A DNA stretch of 64,000 nucleotides from Chamaecyparis obtusa. Lineage: Eukaryota; Streptophyta; Pinopsida; Cupressales; Cupressaceae. Where the stretch lies: the NCBI GenBank assembly GCA_027943335.1, contig BSBK01000523.1:186001-250000 (forward strand). Direction: 5' to 3'. The notes under the pieces are model-generated. The model did not search any database. It was not told the origin of the DNA and was given only the letters and a program-made list of their open reading frames with translations. Below, piece after piece: positions 55,381-64,000 of the stretch (within the stretch, counting starts at the first letter, position 1; each line of letters opens with the position of its first letter). The translations under genes and the position numbers were made by a program.

Positions 55381-56609
55381 TGTCACGACCCCAGTGGTCG
55401 AGCTCCATTTCACCCGCATACCATTGACAACCGAGTTGCAGCAACCGACCTGAGTCGGTATCCGAGCAGGCCGATCTGCATTGCGACCCGAGCTGACTTG
55501 CCATGCGAGTTGAGCAGAAACGAGTTGAGCCGAAGGAGTGGTGACTTGGAGTGTTGTCAAAATTTGTCAGACTGGGATGTCAGACTTGTCAGTATGTCAG
55601 TTATCATTGCAAGCCGAGGTGACATTTTGCAGGTATTCGGATGGGAGATTTGCGTGGAGGTCAAGTCATCTCTGTGCGACTGGGTGTTTCCACCCACTTT
55701 CATTAATGGCGGGTGCGGCCGAACATTGGAGTGTTTTACACTCATGCCTGGTCGCATAATGATGCTCTGCGAATGTACTCATGGAATTGCAGAATGGTCA
55801 TGTCGATTGAAGCCGAGGGTTTTTGCCTTATGCATTTGGGCGGGCTGATTCAAATTTGATTTCTGTCATGATGGCTTGACAGAGGAGCGGCTCTGTGACA
55901 GGAGGTCACTTCTTTGCCGCTCGGCTGCCTACCTCCTTTAATGCTTTAGACCGTTTGAATTTCAAACGGACTGATTCGGGCGAGCTTTCTTGCAGACCGA
56001 TCTTTATAAAAGGTGGAGCCTTTTCCTTGCAGTTAGTTAGTCAATTAGACGAAGACACTTAGACATTTGGGAGTTAGTCGCGTGAGCATTCAGTGGTTTC
56101 GCAGACGGGCGGAATCCATTTTTATTGCAGGTTGCAGTGTTGAGGAGTCGAAGGCCGAAGCTTACCAGAGCTGAGTTAGACTCAAGGCCGAGCTGGACTT
56201 GCAGGGGCCGACGTACCAGAGCCGAGTTTCTCTCCGTGTCATTTCTCTCTTCGGGACTGCGACTGATTTTTGAAGTCTCAAACTTCATCCTGAGCGGTTA
56301 ATTTTTTTTAGCCGTAACTATTGTAATGGGGCGACCTGGATAAGCTCTATCCAGTGATGCTTGGCATCAATTTGTAACGAATCTCATTTTGTATGCAAAG
56401 GAAGCTTGCCCAACACTTGTTCTTGCGACTGTATATTTTCATGCATGTATTTTGGTATCAGTTACATCTTTGTGTCACATAACTGGAGATCCGATGTGGG
56501 CAACAATGGAGGCGAAATACTGAAGTCTTAGCAGAGCTGAACCCAAGCTCGTGGCTAAAGAATTGCAGTGCCGCACGGGCTGAGCTACTTGACAATGAAG
56601 CTTGTGACA
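55381..56609 (+). repeat. 5' LTR of the nested chromovirus
   Basis: 1229 bp. Has 55414-55623 (210 bp), which is absent from the 3' LTR; elsewhere the two are highly similar. The break lies between TTTCAC and ATTTTGCAGG. Confidence 0.93.
56005..56012 (+). promoter_or_regulatory. TATA box of the 5' LTR
   Basis: TATAAAAG in the context CCGATCTTTATAAAAG. The same is found at 61712-61719 in the 3' LTR. Confidence 0.65.
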
Positions 56610-56611
56610 CG

Positions 56612-56624
56612 TGGTATCAAAGCC
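56612..56624 (+). promoter_or_regulatory. Primer-binding site of the nested chromovirus
   Basis: TGGTATCAAAGCC, 2 nt after the LTR. It is a tRNA-iMet-type site with one change (CAAAGC for CAGAGC). Confidence 0.82.
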
Positions 56625-56661
56625 ACTTTTGATCTCAGTTTGTGAACATCGACTGGTTTTC

Positions 56662-57729
56662 ATGGCGGATCCGGAGGATTCAAGTGGTGAAGATCAACCC
56701 ATAACTGATGGGGTTAAAACCAGCAGAGGTTCAGCAACCCACAAACCCAGGACGCGCGACTGGCTCAAGAACTTGGAAGAGAGGGTGTCGCTTTTTGAAG
56801 CGGCCAACCTGCCAGAGGAGATCGCAAGTCTGGAAGCGGGTTACACGGTGATTCAGGAAGATATGACTAACATTCGAGATGTCGTGGATGCATTGAAGGA
56901 TGAGCTAAAGTTCTTGAGGGACAGCCAAGCGTTGCACAACACGCTGCTGCAAGGTGGGATGCAAGGCGTAAAGCCTGCAAGTCAACTCGGCTCCTATGAT
57001 GGGAACCAGGATGACAAAGCGCTGGATAACTTCTTCTGGGACATGGAGGAGTTCTTAGCTAGCACCCCTGAGCTGAGCGATGAGGCACAGATCTGCAAGG
57101 TGGCCTCTTGTTTCACTGGTAGTGTGAAGCTATGGTGGCGGATGCATCTAGTGGATGAGCGCACTGGCAAGGCTGTGGAATCGATCAAGACTTGGGCCAA
57201 ACTGAAGATCGCATTGCGAAATCAGTTCAGGCCGAGTAACTCGGATTGGGTTACCCGAGCTCGTTTCGATGAGCTCAAACACACTGGCAAGCTGAAGGAC
57301 TACGTGCAAGCTTTCCAGGCGCTTGACTTGGAATGCTCCAAGTTAAATGACTTTGAGAAGCTTTATCTATTCACAAGGAACCTCCAACCCTGGGCGGCGG
57401 ACGAGCTGAGGCGATAAAGGGTTCAAACCTTGGCTGAGGCTATTGCAGTTGCAGACGGGCTCTTAGATTACAAGGGCGACGCAGCAAAAGGATTTGGGGG
57501 AGCTCGCTTTGAGGGAAGGAAGCGACCGCGCCATTTCCGACCTAAGTCTGACCAACAGAATATGACCCAGAAGGAGGATAAGCACAAGCTCAAAGCCAAA
57601 AAGAATGGGGATCATTCAACTAAAAAGCCTAAGGATGCTGCTCCGGCCAAAGACAAGAAGATGGAGCATGATTGCAACTGTTTCATTTGCGGTCAACCTG
57701 GACACTTTGCCAAGGAATGCCCGAAGTGA
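56662..57729 (+). pseudogene. gag: gag of the nested chromovirus
   Basis: ATG at 56662 (MADPEDSSGE) in the same frame as pol. Coiled-coil segment around residues 40-95 (LEERVSLFEAANLPEE), gag core with KALDNFFWDMEEFLAS, CFTGSVKLWWRM and HTGKLKDYVQAFQAL, basic tail, and zinc knuckle CFICGQPGHFAKEC at 57679-57720. Stops at 57415 (TAA) and 57727 (TGA). The latter is in the frame continuing into protease, so gag and pol were probably one polyprotein. Confidence 0.9.
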
Positions 57730-60700
57730 GCAAGGATCAGTGCGATGCGAGCAGAGGAGAAGAGGGTTCCAAAAATGGGGGTCTTGTAGTTGGTTAACGC
57801 CTTGCAAGACACTACGACCCCAAGCGCGTCTTCCAGCTTGGTGAGCCGGCATGATCTTTGCTATGTCGAGGTGTTCTTTGGAGGCAAGAAGGTCTATGCT
57901 ATGGTAGAATCCGGTGCGACCCACAATTACATGGCGGTGAACCGAGCCAAATCACTTGGGCTCCGACTCGATCCAACTGAGTCAAACTTCAAAGCAGTGA
58001 CAACTCCTATCCGGAAGGTCAGCGGAGAAGTCCGCAATGCTCTAATGCGCATTGGGCAGTGGCAAGGAGCGATGGACTTGGTGGCCATCGACATGGAAGA
58101 TTTTGAGCTAATCCTGGGGTAGGATTTCCTAAGACAAGTGACCGCGGTCATAGCACCTCACCTCGGGTGCGTGCTGATGTTGAATCCGACCCAACCCTAT
58201 CTAGTGCAAACGATCAACTGAGCGGAGCTGGAGAAAACACTAAGTGCAGTTGCGGTGAAGTGGGTGTGCAAGGAGGATGGTCTCTTTCTAGCCATGCTAC
58301 TTGGAGGCTAGGATGATGGGGAACCATCCGAGCTATCCAACCCTGATGTAGTCAAGGACGTCTTAAAAGAGTATGCGGATGTTATGCCAGACAGACTCCC
58401 AGCCGAGCTGCCCCCAAGGCGTTATGTCGACCACTGCATCGAGCTGGAAGCAGGATCCAAACCGCCAGCAAAGGCCCCATACCGACTTTCTAGCCCAGAG
58501 ATGGCCGAATTGAGGAGATAGTTAGCTGAGCTCATGGAGGCAGGATACCTTCGACCTTCGAGGTCACCTTATGCGGCTCCGGTGCTGTTTCAGAGAAAGG
58601 ATGGCTCGTTGCACTTGTGCATTGATTACCGAGTGCTCAACAAGCAGACCGTGAAGAATAAGTATCCGCTTCCTCTAATTGCGGATAGCTTCGATCGACT
58701 TGTGGAGGCAAGGGTCTTTACCAAGCTCGACTTGAGGCAGGGGTACTACCAGATCCGAGTTACAGAAGGTGATGAGGAGAAAACGGCCATTGTGATAAGA
58801 TACGGATCGTATGAGTTCCTTGTCATGCCCTTTGGGCTGACAAACGCACCGGCCACCTTCAGCACATTGATGAACGATGTCTTTCGACCCTTGCTGGATC
58901 AATGCGTGGTGGTCTATCTAGACGACATCTTGATCTATAGCAGATCGCTTGCCGAGCACAATGAGCATCTCGTCGAGGTGTTCAGTCTTCTTCGAACGCA
59001 TGGGTTGTTCGTCAAAAAAGAGAAGTGTGTTTTCGCACAAGAGGAGGTTCCCTTTCTTGGACACATTGTTGGAAAGGGGTGCATCCAACCTGACCTGAAA
59101 AAGCTTGCGGCCATCAAGGATTGGGAGCCGCTCGAAAATGTGCATGAGGTAAGACAATTTTTGGGGTTAGCTAATTACTATCGCAAATTTGTGGCAGGCT
59201 ATTCCAAGATCGCTGCCCCTCTAACCGATCTGTTGAAGAAAGAGAAGCGGTGGACATGGGGACCGCGGCAGATCGATGCATTCGAGCTACTCAAGAGCAA
59301 GCTGACTGAGGAGCCAGTCTTAGCTCTTCCGAAATACAACCAAGCTTTTGAAGTCCAGACGGACGCATCCGATTATGCCATTGGAGGCATTTTGATGCAG
59401 GATGGACACCCCGTGGCTTTTGAGTCGTGGAAGCTCAACGACCGAGAATAGAGATACACGGTGCATGAGAAGGATATGACTGCGGTCGTACATTGCTTGC
59501 GCGTGTGGAGGCATTATCTGCTTGGAGTCCAGTTCGTCGTCAAGATGAATAATGTCAGTTCGACATACTTCCAAACTCAAGCAAAGCTCACTTCCAAACA
59601 GGCGCGATGGCAGGAATACTTGGCTGAGTTCGATTTTGAGCTCATTTACAACCCGGGTCGGCACAACGTTGTGGCAGATGCTTTGAGTCGCAAGAAACAA
59701 CTCGGGGTGTTGGAGTCCTTGGCAGAGACTTCTAGCCAAGTTATCATCTCAGATCAGATCCGAGACAAGGTGAAAGAGGGCCTCGAGATGGATTCCCAAG
59801 CACATCAGATCATGCTTCAAGTCCGAGCTAGATGGACTAGGTGTTTCAACATGAAAGATGAGCTCCTTTATTACACCCAGGATTGACTTTACATTCCAAA
59901 GTGGAAAGAGCTGCGGAAAGATTTGTTGCATGAGTGCCATGACTCAGTCTGGGCGGGTCACCTGGGCCAAAAAAGAACACTTGCATTGTTGGAGAGAGCC
60001 TTCTACTGGCCCAAGATGCACGATGATGTTGAGCATTACGTGCGCTCTTGCCTTATTTGTCAGCAGGACAAGTCAGTGAACGAAAGGCCAGGCGGATTGC
60101 TCCAACCCTTGCCAGTTCCGGTGCGGCCATGGGCGAGTGTCAGCATGGATTTCATAACCCAACTTCCTCCGGTGGATGGATTTACAAGTATCATGGTTCT
60201 AGTAGATCGCTTCAGTAAATATGCGGTCTTTGTGCCGTGCGCACAACCCTGCTCCGTCGAGCTCATAGCTGAGTACTTCTTCAAGAACGTGGTAAAGCAC
60301 TGGGGGATCCCACTGAACATCGTGTCTGATCGCGATCCGAGATTCACATCAAGGTTTTGGACCGAGCTCTTCAAGCTAGTCGGAACGCGGCTTCTTACAA
60401 GCTCGGTGTATCACCCCCAGACGGATGGGTAAACCGAGAGGATAAATGTGGTCTTGGAGGATTATCTGAGACATTTTGTGGATTCCAACCAAGGCAATTG
60501 GCCAAGGCTACTAGACGTGGCACAGTTCAGTTATAATCTTTAGAAGAGTGCATCTTCCAACTTCAGCCCATTCGAGCTTGCAACGGGACAGCAACCGCTC
60601 ACCCCGCATACCATCATGGCTGGCTATCAAGGGACGGATACTGATGCGGCCGAGCTATTGCAACAATGGAATGAGCGGGTTGATCTGGCCAGATATCATC

Positions 60701-61218
60701 TGACCCGAGCTGGAGATCGTATCAAAAAGTATGCTGATCAGAACTGAAGGAAGGCCAAGTTCAACGTTGGAGACAAGGTTTTGCTGAGAATGGACCTGAG
60801 GCAATTCCAAGTGCCAAAGGGACTTAGTGCTTTATTGGTGCGGAGGTGGGATGGACCTTTTGAGGTCATCAAGAAAATCAACCAAGTTACATAAAAGTTG
60901 AACTTGCCTTTGCATCTTTGTGTGCATCCTATTTTTCATGTCTCCTTGCTTCGTGCTCATCAACCCGATCTGGATGACCTAGAGCACAACATTCCCGACC
61001 GTGGCCCAGTTAACATGTTGGATAATCCCAACCAGCGAGTTGAGAAAGTCTTGGCGATGCGCACCCCCGGCCGAGGAAGAAGAGTGTTCCGTGAGTTCCT
61101 GGTGATCTTTGAAGGGTCCGAGCGGAATGAGGCAACATGGGAACAAGGTGAAACCCTTTGGAGGGATGAAGAAATGATAATGGAGTTCCTGCAAAGGAAC
61201 TCTACCCCTCTTGAGTGA
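57730..61218 (+). pseudogene. pol: pol of the nested chromovirus, with chromodomain
   Basis: Same frame as gag. Protease: AMVESGATHNYM at about 57900, where the catalytic Asp is Glu. RT (58530-59130): [32 protein letters not shown], catalytic YLDD at about 58917. RNase [14 protein letters not shown]; the usual TDN is MNN (59545). Integrase: HECHDSVWAGH/CLICQQ zinc site, [35 protein letters not shown]. The C-terminal chromodomain (FREFLVIFEGSERNEATWEQ) targets integration to heterochromatin in this group. Stops at 57787, 58120, 58219, 58309, 58519, 59449, 59884, 60430, 60541, 60745 and 60892; the natural end is TGA 61216. No frameshift. Confidence 0.93.
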
Positions 61219-61281
61219 AGAATGCAGTAAACCCCTCCCGTGCATCTCTGGGGCTAGATGCACTCGCGCCGAGGGCGTCGC

Positions 61282-61300
61282 TGAGAAGAGTGGGGGAGGA
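61282..61300 (+). promoter_or_regulatory. Polypurine tract of the nested chromovirus
   Basis: GAGAAGAGTGGGGGAGGA directly before the 3' LTR start TGTCATGACC at 61301. Confidence 0.88.
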
Positions 61301-62316
61301 TGTCATGACCCCAGCGGTCGAGCTCCATTTCACATTTTGCAGGCATTCAGATGGGAGATTTGCGTGGAGGTCAAGTCATCTTTGTGCGACTGGGTGTTTC
61401 CACCCACTTTCATTAATGGCAGGTGTGGCCGAACGTTGGAGTGTTTTACACTCATGCCTGGTTGCGTAATGATGCTCTGCGAATGTACTCATGGAATTGC
61501 AGAACGGTCATGTCGATTGAAGCTAAGGGTTTTTGCCTTATGCATTTGGGCGGGCTGATTCAAATTTGAATTCTATCATGATGGCTTGACAGAGGAGCGG
61601 CTCTATGACAGGTCACTTCTTTGTCGCTCGGCTGCCTACCTCCTTTAATGCTTCAGACCATTTGAATTTCAAACAGACTGATTTGGGTGGGCTTTCTTGC
61701 AGACCGATCTTTATAAAAGGCGGAGCCTTTTCCTTGCAGTCAGTTAGTCAGTTAGACGAAGATACTTAGACATTTGGGAGTTATTCGCGTGAGCATTCAG
61801 CGGTTTCGCAGATGGGCGGAATCCATTTTTATTGCAGGTTGCAGTGTTGAGGAGCCGAAGGCCGAAGCTTACCAGAGCCAAGTTAGACTCAAGGCCGAGC
61901 TGGACTTGCAGGGGCCGACGCACCAGAGCCGAGTTGCTCTCCGTGTCGTTTCTCTCTTCGGGATTGCGACTGGTTTTTGAAGTCTCAGACTTCATCCTGA
62001 GCGGTTAATTCTTTTTAGCCGTAACTATTGTAATGGGGCAACCTGGATAAGCTCTATCCAGTGATGCTTGGCATCAATTTGTAACGGATCTCATTTTGTA
62101 TGCAAAGGAAGCTTGCCCAACACTTGTTCTTGCGACTGTATATTTTCATGCATGTATTTTGGTATCAGTTACATCTTTGTGTCACATAACTGGAGATCCG
62201 ATGTGGGCAACAATGGAGGTGAAATACTGAAGTCTTAGCAGAGCCAAACCCAAGCTCGTGGCTAAAGACTTGCAGTGCCGCACGGGCCGAGCTACTTGAC
62301 AGTGAAGCCTGTGACA
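61301..62316 (+). repeat. 3' LTR of the nested chromovirus
   Basis: 1016 bp, TGTCATGACC to CCTGTGACA. It lacks the 210 bp present at 55414-55623 and is otherwise highly similar to the 5' LTR. Confidence 0.93.
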
Positions 62317-62321
62317 GCAAT

Positions 62322-62387
62322 AGTCTTACTAGTTAAGGTTTGACATCAATGACAATACAACAATTGCTTCAATTGTAGTTTCCAACA
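62322..62387 (-). repeat. Proximal part of the copia 3' LTR
   Basis: On the minus strand starts TGTTGGAAACTACAATTG at 62387 and is interrupted after about 66 bp by the chromovirus. A weak purine tract (GCCAAAGAGTGAAAT, 62402-62388 minus) precedes it. Confidence 0.75.
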
Positions 62388-62402
62388 ATTTCACTCTTTG
62401 GC

Positions 62403-62835
62403 ATTGATGGCAACGCCATATGAATAACACGTGAATTACCAACCAATCCAAAACTTATATGTCCATCATAAATATTTATAATATCCTTAGCTTCATTCTG
62501 ATACAGAATCAATTAGCCATGCTTGTATGACCGTCCACTGAATCTCTCCCTCTTACTTGATCTTCCATGAAATCTCACCATGTGTATTCATCTATGATCA
62601 TCTCCCTCTTTGAAAAAAATGCCAAAGTAGCAACTAAAACATACATCCTGCAGATGTAGATATCATTTTTTCAGTTCAGTAACAGTATTTCTCCCTCTGT
62701 CATCTTTACTTATGACTGATTCTTGGCTTTGCTATACTTTTCACAACTCTAGGCTACTCCTAAAGTGTGACCTGTCTCTGCATCAATTTTTCAAATACTC
62801 TTTGTAGCACATTTGATGTAGTGCTCCTGGCTTGA
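62403..62835 (-). other. Copia 3' untranslated region
   Basis: Between the pol stop (62836) and the purine tract. AT-rich, no ORF recognised. It contains CTCCCTCT-rich words in plus orientation. Confidence 0.5.
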
Positions 62836-64000
62836 CTAGGCAGCCTTAGTTAGGGGAAGAACCCCTAATTGACCTCTCAGATATTCATGAGCTTCTTTAG
62901 GTAAAGCTTTAGTGAATATGTCTACTAGTTGTTCCTTTGTATTCACATATTCCATTCGGACCTCTTTATCTTGTACTAGTTCCCTCAAGTAATGATACTT
63001 GATGGTGATGTGTTTGGTCTTTATGTGCATCACTGGATTCTTAGAGATGTTGATAGCACTTGTGTTGTCATAGTAGATGACAACTGGTTCAATGATCTAT
63101 TCTTTCATGCCTACCAACAATTGCTTTATCCATACCAAGTTTGAATAGTTCACTATTGTAGCCACATGATCGGCTTCAGTAGTAGATTGGGAAATATGAT
63201 TTTGTTTCTTGCTTTTCCAAGAAACTAATCTAACTAATATTTGTCCAAGAAAGAAAGCTCCACCACTAGTACTCTTTCTGTCATCCACATTTCCTACCCA
63301 ATCAGTACAGTATACACTCTCAATTCAAACTTTTCATGCTTCTTGTAGTACAATACATAGTCAACAGTCCCTTTCAAATATCTCATTATCCTTTTGACAA
63401 CCATCATGTGAGTTTCCTTAGGATTGGCAGAGAATCTTGCCACAATCCCAATAGCTAAAGCAATATCTGGTATGTTGTGTACAACATACTACATCTTTCC
63501 AATCATGGATCTATACAAAGTCTGGTTTACTTCTGCAACATCATCATTTTTAGACAACTTTTTTCCAGTAGCCATGGGAGTACTTACTGACCTTGAATCT
63601 TCCATACCAAAGGTTTTCAGTATCTCATGAACATATTTAGACTGCGTGATGAAAATTCCTCTCTCCATCTGATATACTTGTAGACTAACAAAAAATTTGA
63701 TCTCCCCAAACATACTCATTTCAAATTCAGTTTGCATTTCATTTGAAAATTTCTTACACAAGGCATCTTGTCCACCAAATATAATATCATCTACAAAAAT
63801 CTTAGCCAACAAGATTCCTTTACCTTCTTCATCTTTCATGTACAAATTGCTTGTGTCATTTGTCATTGAGAATCCAATCTATATCAGGTAGTTGTGCAGT
63901 CTCATACCATGCTCTGGGAGCTTGCTTTAGTCCATACAATGCTTTATTTAGTTTTCAAACCATGTGTCTTTTTTTTGGATCAACAAATCCTTTTGACTGT
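62836..64000 (-). pseudogene. pol: Copia pol, RT and RNase H part (runs off the window)
   Basis: Minus strand. RT: LYGLKQAPRAWYE at about 63930; catalytic FVDDIIFGG within the open segment 63866-63489 (MTNDTSNLYMKDEEGKGILL and onward). Then IPDIALAIGIVARFSANP and KRIMRYLKGTVDYVLYY. RNase H: DDRKSTSGGAFFLG at 63285, LVSWKSKKQNHISQST, and the C-terminal HIKTKHITIKYHYLRELVQD to the stop at 62836. Frameshifts or stops lie near 63880, 63490, 63300 and 63090. The upstream integrase and gag are outside the window. Confidence 0.88.

Larger units (their letters stand above)
55381..62316 (+). mobile_element. Complete chromovirus (Galadriel-like?) nested in the copia LTR
   Basis: 6.9 kb. LTRs 55381-56609 and 61301-62316 start TGTCA and end TGACA. 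Flanks are GAAAT (55376-55380) and GCAAT (62317-62321), a target duplication with one change. PBS, one continuous gag-pol frame, chromodomain and polypurine tract are all present. It is clearly GC-richer than its surroundings. Two LTRs of different length (1229 and 1016 bp) reflect a 210-bp deletion in the 3' copy or insertion in the 5' copy. The lineage name is a guess from the gag pattern (KALDNFFWDMEEFLAS). Confidence 0.93.
53861..64000 (-). mobile_element. 3' part of a minus-strand Ty1/copia element, LTR split by a chromovirus
   Basis: pol (RT, RNase H) on the minus strand from the window edge to 62836, then about 450 bp, a weak purine tract at 62402-62388, and the 3' LTR from 62387 (minus strand TGTTGGAAACTAC) to 53861 (ends TTACAACA). 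The LTR totals about 1.59 kb once the nested chromovirus 55381-62316 is taken out. The element's 5' part lies beyond 64000. Confidence 0.82.

Overview
This window looks like intergenic DNA from a large, repeat-rich plant nuclear genome. I found no intact host gene. About 85-90% of it can be assigned to LTR retrotransposons, nested up to three deep, all with stop codons or frameshifts. The plant-specific evidence is: Ty3/gypsy chromoviruses, Tat-type elements with a second (archaeal-type) RNase H, tRNA-iMet-type primer-binding sites, a plant-mobile-domain ORF carried antisense by a Tat element, and copia elements with an extra ORF. The extra-ORF copia family resembles ones I associate with conifers, so a gymnosperm is my guess, but it is an inference only.

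Layout. 1-1309 and 28231-33463 are the old background: a foldback-type repeat family, several long hairpins and a broken copy of the nucleolar GTPase NOG1. A minus-strand LTR element of 26.9 kb (1315-28225; LTRs of 1055 and 1059 bp; TSD CATAT) splits that background. It has a polypurine tract, a primer-binding site and a Pro/Ser-rich G-patch ORF, but I see no reverse transcriptase. Inside it sits a plus-strand Tat element (5556 to about 22877) with gag, protease, G-patch, RT, RNase H, archaeal RNase H and integrase, a 6-kb 3' region with several repeat arrays, and an antisense plant-mobile-domain gene.

33464-38240 holds eroded chromovirus and copia pieces in an internal-LTR-internal-LTR order. 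38241-51235 is a non-autonomous copia element: LTR, PBS, a coiled-coil/zinc-knuckle gag, then an extra ORF. Two clean insertions cut that extra ORF: a chromovirus at 41151-47036 and a 3.2-kb solo LTR at 47111-50342. Both leave 5-bp TSDs, and the extra ORF reads on across each.

The chromovirus at 41151-47036 is the most unusual object here. Its two LTRs are in opposite orientations, both outer ends are the U3 end, and the whole is flanked by the TSD CTTAG. It therefore appears to have integrated as a unit with inverted LTRs. The pol gene stops abruptly in the integrase and is joined to the U5 end of the flipped LTR, which suggests snap-back or template-switch reverse transcription.

52645-53860 holds the 3' end of another LTR element and undefined sequence. 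53861-64000 is the 3' half of a minus-strand copia element whose LTR is interrupted by a complete, GC-richer chromovirus (55381-62316). The gag-pol of that chromovirus is one open frame broken by 13 stop codons and no frameshift.
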